A DNA stretch of 64,000 nt from Polyangium sp. y55x31 (GCF_029946505.1 NZ_JARZHG010000047.1:1-64000), one strand, 5' to 3'. Positions 52,663 through 61,722 are shown, numbered from the stretch's first letter. Numbers and translations are program-made. The notes: generated by a model from the letters alone, not told the origin.

Positions 52663-52668
52663 TAGCCT
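52663..52668 (+). promoter_or_regulatory. -10 hexamer TAGCCT, leaderless start predicted
   Basis: It ends 6 nt before GTG 52675, the first codon of the TonB-like gene. Confidence 0.5.
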
Positions 52669-52674
52669 CAGCGC

Positions 52675-54000
52675 GTGGCGAAGGAACGGGGGCGCGAGCT
52701 CGGGGCGGTCGCGATCGCGATCGTCGCGCACGTGCTTTTCCTCGCCGTCGCCCCGCGCAGCCCGGCGCCGGGGGCCGAGTTGTCGCCGCTCCGCGTCGAG
52801 CCTCCGGCGGATACGACGGTCGATATCGAGGAGGAAGGCCCGCCCGGCACGGTGACACGCGCGCCGGCCCCCGCGCCCGAGCAGGCACCTGCGCCCGAAT
52901 CGGCCCGCGTGGCCGTGCGTGCACCTGCGCCCGTACCGGCGCCCGCGCCCGAATCCGCGCCCGCGCCCGCGCCTGAATCCGCTCCCGCTCCCGAATCCGC
53001 GCCCGCTCCCGAATCCGCTCCCGCGCCCGCGCCTGAATCCGCGCCCGCTCCCGCTCCCGAATCCGCGCCCGCGCCCACGCCCGCCGCGCCGAGCCTTCCC
53101 GTTGACGAATACGGCGGCGCGCCCGCGCCCGCGCCCGTCGTCGGCGCCCTTCCCGGTCTGGGCTCGCCCGTCTGGGCCGTCCCGGGCGTCGTGCCCGATG
53201 CGCCGGCGGCCCGGCCCGCGCCCACCACCATCGAGGCCCCGCGCCCCGTCGATTCCAATGCCGCGAGCCGCGTCCTCACGGGCACCCTTCACAACAAGGA
53301 CAAATCCACCGGCATCGACGTCCCCGCGGCCGGCGTGGTCGCCTCCACCATTGCGAATGCCGTCCGCGCCTCGGCGGTCAAGGACGCCCGCGCCACGTTC
53401 GAGGTCAAGCTCGACGCGCAAGGCAAAGTCGAGGGGGTCCGCCTCGTCAGCACCACGGACGCCAATGCGAACCACTGGACCGGCGTCGTCGAGGCCGTGA
53501 AGAGCGGCCTTTCCGCGCGGTCCTTGCAGATGGGCCCGGACAAACAGGGCGTCACGGTCGTCGTCAAGATCGAGTCGAAGGTCCAGTATCCGGCCGGCAG
53601 CAAGGTGAAGGGCGAGATCAAGCCGCTCTGCGCGAACGAGGTCATCGAGCAGCTCGCGCAGGCGATCCAGGACGGGATGTCGCAGGGCGGCGGCGGTGGC
53701 TACACGCGCGGCATACGCGACGATCAGGGCCGGTTCATCCCGTACAGCGATCTCGACGAGGAGCGCAAAACCCGCTTCTGCATTCCGATCGGCATCGCCG
53801 GCGGGGGCGACCTCTCGAACTTCGGCGCCCACATGTACAACGTCGTGAGCTCCTCGTTCACGATCAAGCGCGCCGGAGAGCAAGCCTTGCCCGCGGATAC
53901 GCCGCTGCCCGTGGATCGGAGCGCCCCGTGGGTGCCCGTCGCGCCGGGCAAGACGCGACCGCCGCCTCCGCCGAAAAAGAAGAAAAAGAAGAAGCGTTGA
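52675..54000 (+). CDS. TonB-like envelope-spanning protein
   Basis: 441 aa from GTG 52675. An N-terminal span (about 10-26) is followed by a long Pro/Ala/Glu/Ser spacer (about 60-145) built from APAPESAP units. A beta-rich C-terminal region (about 200-340) resembles TonB C-terminal domains (ATFEVKLDAQGKVEGVRLVS). The tail is Lys/Pro-rich and ends in a poly-Lys run. TonB proteins transmit proton-motive force to outer-membrane receptors, but no ExbB/ExbD or receptor is encoded nearby. Confidence 0.75.
   Translation: MAKERGRELGAVAIAIVAHVLFLAVAPRSPAPGAELSPLRVEPPADTTVDIEEEGPPGTVTRAPAPAPEQAPAPESARVAVRAPAPVPAPAPESAPAPAPESAPAPESAPAPESAPAPAPESAPAPAPESAPAPTPAAPSLPVDEYGGAPAPAPVVGALPGLGSPVWAVPGVVPDAPAARPAPTTIEAPRPVDSNAASRVLTGTLHNKDKSTGIDVPAAGVVASTIANAVRASAVKDARATFEVKLDAQGKVEGVRLVSTTDANANHWTGVVEAVKSGLSARSLQMGPDKQGVTVVVKIESKVQYPAGSKVKGEIKPLCANEVIEQLAQAIQDGMSQGGGGGYTRGIRDDQGRFIPYSDLDEERKTRFCIPIGIAGGGDLSNFGAHMYNVVSSSFTIKRAGEQALPADTPLPVDRSAPWVPVAPGKTRPPPPPKKKKKKKR
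52924..53088 (+). repeat. GCGCCCGAATCCG coding repeat (Pro-Glu-Ser-Ala)
   Basis: Imperfect tandem units of about 18-24 bp encode APAPESAP repeats of the periplasm-spanning spacer. Length variation is expected. Confidence 0.8.
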
Positions 54001-54051
54001 AAGCCGGTTCGGGCTGTCCCGCGTCGCCCGCCTGCGCGGCGGGGGCACGGT

Positions 54052-54480
54052 TCACTGCATACACGCGTCGTACGAATAGAACTGGTCCCACTCGACGGGC
54101 GCCCTGCAGGAGAGGCTGTAGTAGCAGCACAGACCCGTCACGGGATCCTTCGCCCAGGCAGACACCTGGGGGCATTCGTGCTTGACGTTCCGCGGCAGCG
54201 GGCACTCGGGCGGATTGTAGTGACACATTTCTCGCGAAATCGGCGTCATCGGGGCCCAGCACAAACACGCGTCGCAGTAGCTGCCTTCGATACACTCGCC
54301 GCAGGAATGGGTGCCCGGATGAAGACAACACTCCGGGTTCGGGAGCGTCGGGTCGAGCGGCTCCGCAGCGGGGGCCTCGATCTCCTGCGGCGGCTCGACC
54401 GCGCACGCGGCGACGAGCAACCCCTGCGCGGCGAGGGCCAGCGAAACGACCCCCATAAAACGAGACGAATATCGACGCAT
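54052..54480 (-). CDS. Cys-rich lipoprotein
   Basis: 142 aa, ATG 54480 with AGGAGG 5 nt upstream. The signal peptide ends in LVAAC (lipid Cys26). About 14 Cys occur in the mature part, including ECCLHPGTHSCGECIEG and GLCCYYSLSC, indicating a disulfide-rich small domain. No family recognised. Exported, probably outer-membrane. It is convergent with the TonB-like gene. Confidence 0.82.
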   Translation of the reverse strand: MRRYSSRFMGVVSLALAAQGLLVAACAVEPPQEIEAPAAEPLDPTLPNPECCLHPGTHSCGECIEGSYCDACLCWAPMTPISREMCHYNPPECPLPRNVKHECPQVSAWAKDPVTGLCCYYSLSCRAPVEWDQFYSYDACMQ

Positions 54481-54607
54481 CGTGTCCTCCTGGAGAGTGG
54501 TCACACCAGATACCATTTCCCAGACTACGATGACGCGCCCCCCTGTGGCAAGGCGTCTGCTCTCGCGAGCGCGTATCGGCCGGTCGTCCCGTCCCCGCGC
54601 GACGAGC

Positions 54608-55096
54608 TTACTTCCCGGCCCTCGGATCCACGGGGATCACCTCGACCACGACGGGGCCGGGCTTCTGCCCTTTGACGTAGACCCGTGGCTGGTTCATGAC
54701 CGAATACCAGAAATTGCCGTCCGGCGCGGCGATGAAGCCGCTGATCGTGTAATTGTCGAACGGGTCGAACTTCGATTGATCGGCCTGGATCTCGAACGCA
54801 TACGGCGCCGGCCCCGAGAGCTTCTTCTTGATCTTCCCGAGCTCCACCCGCTCGGTCTTGCGGATGTTGCCGCCGGAGAGCGTCAGGATGAGCTCGAAAT
54901 CGGGAGACTCGATCGGCTTTGCATTCTCGGCCAGCCGAACGAGCCCGGTGATGGTGCCGCCCGTCCACTCGGATTGCTCCACCGGCGCATCGTCGGGAGG
55001 CGGCGTGGAGGGCAAGTCGGGCATCGCGGGTTCGGGCTCGGCGCCTCCGCAACCGAGGAACGCAACGGCGGCCAGGGTGATCACCAGGTGCTTCAT
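54608..55096 (-). CDS. Lipoprotein with YscW/YbaY-like domain
   Basis: 162 aa. A short signal peptide ends in AFLGC (Cys16). An acidic Pro-rich linker precedes a beta-barrel-type domain with ITGLVRLAENAKPIESPDFE and PFDNYTISGFIAAPDGNFWY, which resembles the YscW/YbaY pilotin-like fold (PF09619). Such proteins bind or chaperone outer-membrane components. It is last in the operon started by the ferritin-like hydrolase gene and lies 9 bp after the preceding stop. Confidence 0.7.
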   Translation of the reverse strand: MKHLVITLAAVAFLGCGGAEPEPAMPDLPSTPPPDDAPVEQSEWTGGTITGLVRLAENAKPIESPDFELILTLSGGNIRKTERVELGKIKKKLSGPAPYAFEIQADQSKFDPFDNYTISGFIAAPDGNFWYSVMNQPRVYVKGQKPGPVVVEVIPVDPRAGK

Positions 55097-55105
55097 GAGG
55101 CACCC

Positions 55106-56713
55106 TTATCGCGGCTGCGCGGGCCGTTCCAGCGGGCGCGTCCTTTCAATACCTTTCACCGCTTCGAGCGTCTGAATCTGCGCGTCGAGCGTCTGCCGTT
55201 GCCTTCGTAGCCGCTCGATTTGCACGAGCGTATCCACCGTGGAGAGATCCGGCTCTTTCGCGGCGATGTCCACCACGCTCGCGACGCCGAGCGCGCTGCT
55301 CGCGCTGGCGAGCCCGTCGGCGACCGCGCCGGACGCGCTCGGAAAAGTCGAGGCGCTGCTCTGCTCGAGCCGCACGAGGCGGCCTTTCGTGTCGAACCCG
55401 AGCGCCAGCCTGCGCTTGGCGAAGGCGGCCGGATCGAACGAGATCGTCGCCGGAGGCTCGCGTGGATCCATCACGTCGATCCTCCGCGCGTCCACGATAC
55501 GGATCCCCTCGTACGACTCCCCGATTCGCCCTTCGTCCGGATCCGCGATCTTCCCTTGCGAGAGCAGCCTCAGCGTGGCCGCGCGCGACGGACGATAAAA
55601 CACGCGCCCTTCCGCTTCTTCTTCCTCGGCTGGCGCCACGCTCTTCGGGGTTTTCGGCGGCGCGCCGCGGTCGGGGGTCAAGGCGATCGCAATGCGGGTC
55701 GCGTTCCAAAGCTCCAGCATGGCCGGGTGATTGGCGAGCTTCGCCGGCACGTCGGCCGATTTCGTGCCCTCGGGGAGCGTGGCCTCATCGGGAATCTCCG
55801 CGACCTCGAAGACCCGCACGACGTCCCGCGTGATCGACTCCGGCGCGAACCGCTGCTCCTCCGCGAAGGCCTGGAGCCGGGCCTCGAAGGCGGTCGACAC
55901 CTCCTTGCGCTCCTCGAGGGCCGCGCGGAGCGAGGCGTCGAGCAAGGCGCGCTTCGATTCGAGCGCCGCGAGCTCCTTCGCGTCCGCGGGGCCGATCTTG
56001 TCCTCGATCTCCCGTTTCGTTTTCCTGCGCTCGCTCGTGATGGCGTCGAGCTCGTGTCCGCGCAGGAAGAGCTTTCGGCCCTCCGCATTCGCGCCCAGGA
56101 AATACAAGGTCTGCATGGGCAAACCTTCGAGGTCCTCGCAGGGGAACTTCGCCGCCGAGGGATCGGCGCGGAGCTTTCCACAAACGAACGTCCGCGCGGC
56201 TTCGGTCCCGCGATCCGCGAGCCCCACGAGAAATCCAGCAATGGTGGCCGCCGCTTCCAGCGTATCGGCGAGGACCTGCCCCTCCTGCCCCGTGCTCTCC
56301 ATGTTGATCGACGCGAGCAGCCCGCTACCATACGTCTCGACGGTCAACGAATCATCGGACGTGCGGCCCGGTTCGAGGTGGAGCGCATAAAACTCCCGCG
56401 TGTCCGGCACGTGAAGCACCGTGACCGTCGCCGCGCTCTGCTCCACGTCGAACGGCAGGCTCTTCACCTTGAACTCGTACAGCCCCGCGTCGTTTTTCTC
56501 GTACGAAACACTCCGCCGCGACGTGAGCGTGGTCCGGACGCCGACCTCGACGAGCGTCTTCGGCAAATGATACCGAATGCCCTCGGGCGCGGCCTCCCCG
56601 TACGCGTGTGGCCCGCTCCCGATCATACGCGTGCCCCCGCAGGCCGGCAGCACGGCGAGCGCCGCTCCGAGGACGACAAACCGTGCCGCGCGTTTCGCTT
56701 CCTCGAATCGCAT
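55106..56713 (-). CDS. Large lipoprotein of the caspase-like operon
   Basis: 535 aa from ATG 56713, sharing its A with the preceding stop (TGATG). The signal ends in VLPAC (Cys25). A beta-rich N-terminal part is followed by a helical, Glu/Arg-rich region (about 215-300, KRALLDASLRAALEERKEVS). A later beta-rich part and a C-terminal coiled coil (RLRRQRQTLDAQIQTLEAVK) close it. No family recognised. The coupling ties it to the caspase-like gene. It may anchor, or be a substrate for, that product. Confidence 0.82.
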   Translation of the reverse strand: MRFEEAKRAARFVVLGAALAVLPACGGTRMIGSGPHAYGEAAPEGIRYHLPKTLVEVGVRTTLTSRRSVSYEKNDAGLYEFKVKSLPFDVEQSAATVTVLHVPDTREFYALHLEPGRTSDDSLTVETYGSGLLASINMESTGQEGQVLADTLEAAATIAGFLVGLADRGTEAARTFVCGKLRADPSAAKFPCEDLEGLPMQTLYFLGANAEGRKLFLRGHELDAITSERRKTKREIEDKIGPADAKELAALESKRALLDASLRAALEERKEVSTAFEARLQAFAEEQRFAPESITRDVVRVFEVAEIPDEATLPEGTKSADVPAKLANHPAMLELWNATRIAIALTPDRGAPPKTPKSVAPAEEEEAEGRVFYRPSRAATLRLLSQGKIADPDEGRIGESYEGIRIVDARRIDVMDPREPPATISFDPAAFAKRRLALGFDTKGRLVRLEQSSASTFPSASGAVADGLASASSALGVASVVDIAAKEPDLSTVDTLVQIERLRRQRQTLDAQIQTLEAVKGIERTRPLERPAQPR

Positions 56714-57360
56714 CAGAGAATCACCATCGTCCCGAGCGTCTGCCGCATGTCTCGCAGATCCTGCGCATACCCCGGCGGCGCCGTCACGAGCCATTCCTCG
56801 ACGAGGCCGAGCCAGCGCGTGCGAATCTCGTCCACCACCTTCGGATCGGGCGTATCCACGACCGCGCGCACGGTCTCGGCGTCGAACGCGCGCCACCGCT
56901 GCCGCCCCTCCGGCGAATGCCAGCGCGGTTTGCCCTCGAACCCGACGACGAGCCGCGCCCCGAGCCCCGCGAGCCGCGAAAGAAGTGGGCCCGCGCCCGT
57001 GTCGCAGCACATGAAATGCAAAGCTCGATTGTCAGCCCAGAGCCTGAGCTCGTCCTCGGGGAAGTCGTCGGCGAGGAGCAAGCCTTTGGGCGAATTCGTG
57101 TCGAGGACGCGGCTCGGCTCGCCGTGCGAGGTCACGAGGATCGCCCCGTAAGGCCGCTCCTCTTCCGCCGCGGCACGAAGGGCGGCGAGGACGGTGCTGC
57201 GCTCCGTGAGCGTGCGCCCGAAGCGCACGACGCGACTGCCGAGGCCCGCATAAAGCGAATCCCGCATCCGCTGGATCTCGACCGTGTCCTCGTCGTACGC
57301 GCTGTCGATCGAGAGGACGCGTCGTTCGATCCGCGGGCCGGATTCGACGGGCAACGTCAT
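56713..57360 (-). CDS. Caspase/CHAT-fold-like protein
   Basis: 215 aa from ATG 57360, overlapping the previous stop as ATGA. The arrangement suits a minimal caspase-like (clan CD) fold: a first strand ERRVLSIDSAYDE, then helix, then GAILVTSHGE with His79, then LHFMCCDTGAGPLLSRLAGL with Cys118/119, and GARLVVGFEG. His and Cys stand in the usual order and spacing for CHAT/gingipain-type peptidases (His-Gly ... AC-x-TG-like). Assignment is by pattern only. No signal peptide is seen, so it is likely cytoplasmic. Confidence 0.6.
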   Translation of the reverse strand: MTLPVESGPRIERRVLSIDSAYDEDTVEIQRMRDSLYAGLGSRVVRFGRTLTERSTVLAALRAAAEEERPYGAILVTSHGEPSRVLDTNSPKGLLLADDFPEDELRLWADNRALHFMCCDTGAGPLLSRLAGLGARLVVGFEGKPRWHSPEGRQRWRAFDAETVRAVVDTPDPKVVDEIRTRWLGLVEEWLVTAPPGYAQDLRDMRQTLGTMVIL

Positions 57361-58172
57361 GCCATGCCCTTCGCTTCGAGCCATTGCCGCGCGAGGCCGT
57401 CGATCTCGGCTTCGAGCGGATGAAAATCACGCCGGAGATAGGACTTGATGCCCCGCAAAAACACACGCTGGCCGATCGGATGCTCGCGAAGCTTGCGCAG
57501 CTCGGCCAGGAGATCGACGTCGCCGCGGCGGCGGTCCTGATCGAGGAGCACGAGCGTCCCGGCGATCCAGAATGCCGCGAGCGTGGAGGCGGCGAGGGCC
57601 ATGCCGGCGACCCGCAGGCCGTAGCTCGGCGCGACGGTGCCGAGGACGTCGAATGCGACGGCGCGGTGCTCGATCTCCTCGGCGGCGTGCCAGAAGAGCA
57701 GATCGCGCAGCGCCGGGTGGGCGCGATCGAGGAAGCGCTCGCGGAGGGCGTTTTCGGCCATGATGGCGGTGAAATGCTCGGCCGCCGCGGTGACGGCGAG
57801 CCGGAAGGCCGGCGGGAACGCGGGTTCGAGGATGCCGTACGCGATCTTCTCGTAGACGCGGAGGAACGGCTTGATCTCGTAGCCCTGCTCCTCGAGGCGC
57901 TCGAAGAAGCGCTCGTGCGTGCGGGCGTGGCGGCCCTCCTGGGCGAAGAAGCCTTTCACCTGGGCGCGGAGCTCGGGGTCGTCGAGTTTGTCGAGGTAAT
58001 GGTGGACGCTGCGCACGAAGAAACGCTCGCCCGCCGGAAAGAGCAGATTGACGCCGTTCGCGATGTGCGTCGCGAGCGCGTTGCCACCGAACCAGTGGCG
58101 CGGGACGGTCTCGTCGAAGTCGAGGCCAGGATCACGAGGCTTGATGGCGGGGCGTTCGTGGGAGGTCTGCAT
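57357..58172 (-). CDS. Predicted metal-dependent hydrolase, ferritin-like (PF10118)
   Basis: 271 aa from ATG 58172; the frame to 58223 starts at TTG and adds low-complexity sequence. Ferritin-like di-iron motifs are visible: QEGRHARTHERFF (78-90), AAAEHFTAIMAENA, and HAAEEIEHRAVAFD. A hydrophobic helix pair lies near 195-215. This is the layout of COG3687 proteins, whose chemistry is poorly known. First gene of the four-gene operon. TACCCT at 58195-58200 is a candidate -10 with a short leader. Confidence 0.85.
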   Translation of the reverse strand: MQTSHERPAIKPRDPGLDFDETVPRHWFGGNALATHIANGVNLLFPAGERFFVRSVHHYLDKLDDPELRAQVKGFFAQEGRHARTHERFFERLEEQGYEIKPFLRVYEKIAYGILEPAFPPAFRLAVTAAAEHFTAIMAENALRERFLDRAHPALRDLLFWHAAEEIEHRAVAFDVLGTVAPSYGLRVAGMALAASTLAAFWIAGTLVLLDQDRRRGDVDLLAELRKLREHPIGQRVFLRGIKSYLRRDFHPLEAEIDGLARQWLEAKGMA

Positions 58173-58335
58173 GGCCGAGTCCAGGGACGATTCGAGGGTA
58201 CCCTCACGCCCTTGCCCGGTCAACGCGATGCTCCCGAGAATCGCGGCAAGCCGGATGCTCCGAGGAACATGCTTTCACCGCGCGTGATCCGGCCATTTTC
58301 ATCGCGGCCGACTTGCGCCAAACTCGCGCCCCGCG

Positions 58336-59850
58336 ATGTCCGCCCAAAGCGCACTCCTCCTCGCCACGCTCTCCCTCGCGGCCTGCTCGGCCGCAGAAAT
58401 CCCGACCCCCGAGCGCGTCCCCGCGCCCGCCGCCGCGCCCGCCCCCGCCGCCGCGGCCCCATCCGCCTCTGCCGCCGCGCCCGCGACCGCCTCCGCCGCC
58501 GCGCCCGCCCCCGCCGTCCCCCGCGATCCGAACGTCGACAAACTCCAGATCGCCGCGCAGGTCGACTCGCGCGCGTACGACATGGTCCGTTCGCTCGTCG
58601 ACGAGGTCGGGCCGCGGCTCGCGGGGTCGCTCGGGGACAAGGCCGCCGTCGCCTGGGCCCTCCGCACCATGAAGGAAAAAGGGCTCGAAAACGTACGCGC
58701 CGAAAAGGTCATGGTCCCGCATTGGGAGCGCGGCCCGGAGAGCGGGCGTATCCTCGCGCCCCACGGCCACACCCTCGCGATCACCGCGCTCGGCGGGAGC
58801 GTCGGGACGCCCGGTAAGGGGCTCGAAGGCGAGATCGTCATGGTCGAGTCGCTCGACGCGATGGCCGCGATGGACGAGGCCAAGGTCAAGGGCAAGATCG
58901 TCTTCTTCTCGGCCGCCATGACCCGCACGAAAGACGGCTCGGGGTACGGCAAGGTCGCCGGGATCCGCCACCGCGGCGCCGTCGCCGCCGCCAAGAAAGG
59001 CGCGATCGGCGTGCTCCTCCGCTCGCTCGGCACCGATCACGACAGGCTCCCGCACACGGGCGCCATGGCCTACGAAAAGGACGTCCCCAAGATCCCGGCC
59101 GCCGCGATCTCCGTGCCCGACGCCGAGCTCCTCGAGCGCCTCGTCGGTCAGGGCAAACCCGTCCGCGTGAGCTTCTCGCTCGGCGCGAAGCTCTTGCCCG
59201 ACGCCGAGAGCGCGAACGTGATCGGCGAGGTGAAGGGGCGCGAGAAGCCCGACGAGATCGTCCTCATCGGCGCGCACCTCGACGCGTGGGACCTCGGGCG
59301 AGGCGCGATCGACGACGGCGCCGGATGCGCGGCCGTCGTCGAGGCCGCGAGGCTCGTGCTCGGCCTCGGCGCGCGGCCGCGGCGCACGATCCGCGTGGTG
59401 CTCTTCGCCAACGAGGAGAACGGCCTGCGCGGCGCCTTCGCGTACGCCAAGGACCACGCGGCCGAGCTCGACAAGCACCAGCTCGCCCTCGAGATCGATC
59501 TCGGCGCGGGCCGCGCGCACACGACGCGCTTCCTCATCGACGAGGCGTCGCGGCCCCTCGCCGAGCGGATCGCGAGCCTCGTCACTCCGCTCGGGCTCCA
59601 GTACGACAAGGGCCCGGCGCACGGCGGCGCCGACCTCATCCCGCTGCGCGCCGCGGCCGTGCCGCTCGTGGATCTGCACCAGGACGCGACGAACTACTTC
59701 GACGTGCACCACACGGCGAACGACACGCTCGACAAGGTCACGAAGGAGGATCTCGATCAGGTCGTCGGGGCCGTGGCCACGGTTGCATGGGCCGCTGCCG
59801 ACGCGCCGGAGACGTTCGCCCGCGTGCCGGAAGCGCTGCGGAAGCGCTGA
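58336..59850 (+). CDS. M28-family zinc aminopeptidase lipoprotein
   Basis: 504 aa. The signal ends in LAAC (Cys17). An Ala/Pro-rich linker (about 24-62), a PA-like inserted domain (about 150-280) and the M28 catalytic domain follow. Zinc ligands are in order: His314 in GAHLDAWD, Asp327 in AIDDGAG, Glu360/361 in FANEEN, Asp388 in EIDLGAG, and His459 in FDVHHTAND. M28 members cleave N-terminal residues or act as carboxypeptidases. Outer-membrane or periplasmic. Confidence 0.93.
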   Translation: MSAQSALLLATLSLAACSAAEIPTPERVPAPAAAPAPAAAAPSASAAAPATASAAAPAPAVPRDPNVDKLQIAAQVDSRAYDMVRSLVDEVGPRLAGSLGDKAAVAWALRTMKEKGLENVRAEKVMVPHWERGPESGRILAPHGHTLAITALGGSVGTPGKGLEGEIVMVESLDAMAAMDEAKVKGKIVFFSAAMTRTKDGSGYGKVAGIRHRGAVAAAKKGAIGVLLRSLGTDHDRLPHTGAMAYEKDVPKIPAAAISVPDAELLERLVGQGKPVRVSFSLGAKLLPDAESANVIGEVKGREKPDEIVLIGAHLDAWDLGRGAIDDGAGCAAVVEAARLVLGLGARPRRTIRVVLFANEENGLRGAFAYAKDHAAELDKHQLALEIDLGAGRAHTTRFLIDEASRPLAERIASLVTPLGLQYDKGPAHGGADLIPLRAAAVPLVDLHQDATNYFDVHHTANDTLDKVTKEDLDQVVGAVATVAWAAADAPETFARVPEALRKR

Positions 59851-59883
59851 ACAACGCGCTTTTCGAGGACGACCGCGCCGGCC

Positions 59884-59889
59884 TATAGT
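59884..59889 (+). promoter_or_regulatory. -10 hexamer TATAGT, leaderless start predicted
   Basis: Near-consensus -10 ending 6 nt before ATG 59896; the best example of the motif in the window. Confidence 0.6.
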
Positions 59890-59895
59890 CGCTCG

Positions 59896-60507
59896 ATGCG
59901 AATCGGTATCGGCTGGAAAATGCTCGTCCTCGGGACGATCTTGGGGCTCGTCGCATGCGGCACGGAAGAGCCCCCTCCTCCCTCCACGACGAGCGGCACG
60001 GGCGGCAGCGGCGGCGGCGAGCCGCTGCCCCCGGCGCGGTGCGGCGAGCTCTGCGATCACGTCGCGCAGATCAACTGCTTCGTGTGGGCAGACTGCGCGG
60101 AGGATTGCGCGGACTACCTCGGCGCGGACGAGGCGTGCAAAAGCGCGTTCGAAACGCTGCTCGGCTGCTGGGCGGATCGGAAAGCGGATTTCACGTGTAT
60201 GCCGACGCAGGTCGTGGCGCCGGCCAGTTGCAAGGCCGAGGAGGACGCGTTCCGGGCCTGCGCGCAAGGACAAACGCGGAGCGATACGGCCGGGTGCACG
60301 GGGCAAAGCGGCACGAACGCCCCCGAGACGTGTACGAGCGCGACGACCTGCGCGGGGGTCGGCGAGCTGCGGACGTCATGCGCCAAGCTCGACGACGGCA
60401 CATGGCAGTGCGCCTGCCGGTCGAATACGTCCCTGCTCGGGACGTGCACGGAGCCGACGGGGCAATGTGACAATCAAGAGGGCTGCTGCGCGGCATTTTT
60501 CTACTGA
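59896..60507 (+). CDS. Cys-rich lipoprotein
   Basis: 203 aa. The signal ends in GLVAC (Cys21). A short Gly/Ser/Thr/Pro linker follows, then a domain with regularly spaced Cys (CGELCDHVAQINCFVWADC, then CKAEEDAFRAC and GTCTEPTGQCDNQEGCC). No family recognised. It starts 45 bp after the peptidase stop but has its own predicted promoter. Confidence 0.83.
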   Translation: MRIGIGWKMLVLGTILGLVACGTEEPPPPSTTSGTGGSGGGEPLPPARCGELCDHVAQINCFVWADCAEDCADYLGADEACKSAFETLLGCWADRKADFTCMPTQVVAPASCKAEEDAFRACAQGQTRSDTAGCTGQSGTNAPETCTSATTCAGVGELRTSCAKLDDGTWQCACRSNTSLLGTCTEPTGQCDNQEGCCAAFFY

Positions 60508-60570
60508 CGTTGGCGTAAAACCCACCCCGCGCGGAGCGGCGCGCGCTCTAGGTCCGTCGACGACGGGTGC

Positions 60571-60609
60571 GTCGAGGCCACCCTCCGGGGCCACGGCCGT
60601 GGCTTCGAC
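60571..60609. promoter_or_regulatory. Hairpin with embedded 14-bp palindrome between lipoprotein genes
   Basis: GTCGAGGCCAC (60571-60581) can pair with GTGGCTTCGAC (60599-60609) with one G-T pair. GCCACGGCCGTGGC (60590-60603) and CCCTCCG/CGGAGGG (60581-60587/60617-60623) offer competing stems. It lies in the 184-bp gap before the next gene. Confidence 0.4.
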
Positions 60610-60691
60610 CCCTGAACGGAGGGCACGGAGGGCGAAAAACCCGCCATCCACCCCTCGACGCGGCCCCGCCTTCGCGTTACAGGGGCGGACC

Positions 60692-61684
60692 ATGAAAACC
60701 ACGTTATCGTTTGTCGGGATGCTCTCCCTCGTCGCAAGCGCTTTCGCGTGCGGCGGCGGGGAGACCGAGGTGAAGAACCCGTCGACGGAGGAGGCGAAGC
60801 CGGCCGAGACGACGGCCACAAAGACGCCCGAGCCCGCAGCCACCACGGCCGCGACGACGACGAGCACGACGACCACGACCGAGGCGAAGAAGCCCGCGCC
60901 CCCGCCGCCCGTGGTCGAGGACATGAAGCCGAGCGAGGACCCGAAGCCGCTGCCGAGCGTGAAGATCACGGCGCCGAAGAACGACGCGTCGATCGGAGAC
61001 CTGGCCAAGGCGAAGGACTTCGAGATCAAGCTCGACGTGAAGGACTGGGCCACGGTCGAGAAGGGGCCGCACGTCCACCTGATCCTCGACGACCTCCCGT
61101 ACAAGGCGATCTACGACACGAAGAAGCCCGTGAAGGTCTCCGAGCTGCTGCCCGCAGGCACCGAGCTCAAGGAGGGCGAGCACACGCTCGTCGCGTTCGC
61201 GAGCCGCGCCACGCACGAGTCGGTCAAGGGCAAGGGCGCGCAGCAGCTCGTGACGTTCTGGGTCGGCAAGAAGGGCAAGAGCACGTTCGACCCGAAGAAG
61301 CCCCACGTCGTCTACAGCCGGCCCAAGGGCGAAAACAAGGGCGCGATGGGCAAGGAGCTGCTCATCGATTTTTATCTCTTCGGCACGGCGCTCGACAAAG
61401 GCGAGAAGGTCAAATACACGATCGCCGGCCCGAGCCTGACGACGCCGCTCACGGGCGAGTTCACCACCTGGGCCCCGAAGGTCGCAAAGGACCTGCCCAA
61501 AGGCGACTACGAGGTCACGCTCGAGCTCGTCGACAAGGACGGAAAGCCCATCGAGGGCCCGCTGACGAAGACGACGCGCAAGGGAATCGCAGTCGATCCC
61601 GAGGCCGCCGCGACCGATCCGCACGCCGGCCACGGCGCCGAGCCTGCCGCGCCCGCCGCTGCGCCCGCCCCCGCCAAGAAGTAA
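60692..61684 (+). CDS. Lipoprotein with repeated beta-sandwich-like domains
   Basis: 330 aa from ATG 60692. The signal ends in ASAFAC (Cys20). A Thr/Glu/Pro linker (about 25-80) precedes two similar beta domains, one opening PSVKITAPKNDASIGDLA and the other near VVYSRPKGENKGAMGKELL. The tail is Ala/Pro-rich. The first domain contains KGPHVHLILDDLPYKAIYD, reminiscent of periplasmic Ig-like or cupredoxin-like folds without clear metal ligands. Function unknown. A strong terminator follows. Confidence 0.82.
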   Translation: MKTTLSFVGMLSLVASAFACGGGETEVKNPSTEEAKPAETTATKTPEPAATTAATTTSTTTTTEAKKPAPPPPVVEDMKPSEDPKPLPSVKITAPKNDASIGDLAKAKDFEIKLDVKDWATVEKGPHVHLILDDLPYKAIYDTKKPVKVSELLPAGTELKEGEHTLVAFASRATHESVKGKGAQQLVTFWVGKKGKSTFDPKKPHVVYSRPKGENKGAMGKELLIDFYLFGTALDKGEKVKYTIAGPSLTTPLTGEFTTWAPKVAKDLPKGDYEVTLELVDKDGKPIEGPLTKTTRKGIAVDPEAAATDPHAGHGAEPAAPAAAPAPAKK

Positions 61685-61722
61685 ATCACCGATCACGACG
61701 AGGACAAACTCGTCCTCGCGCG

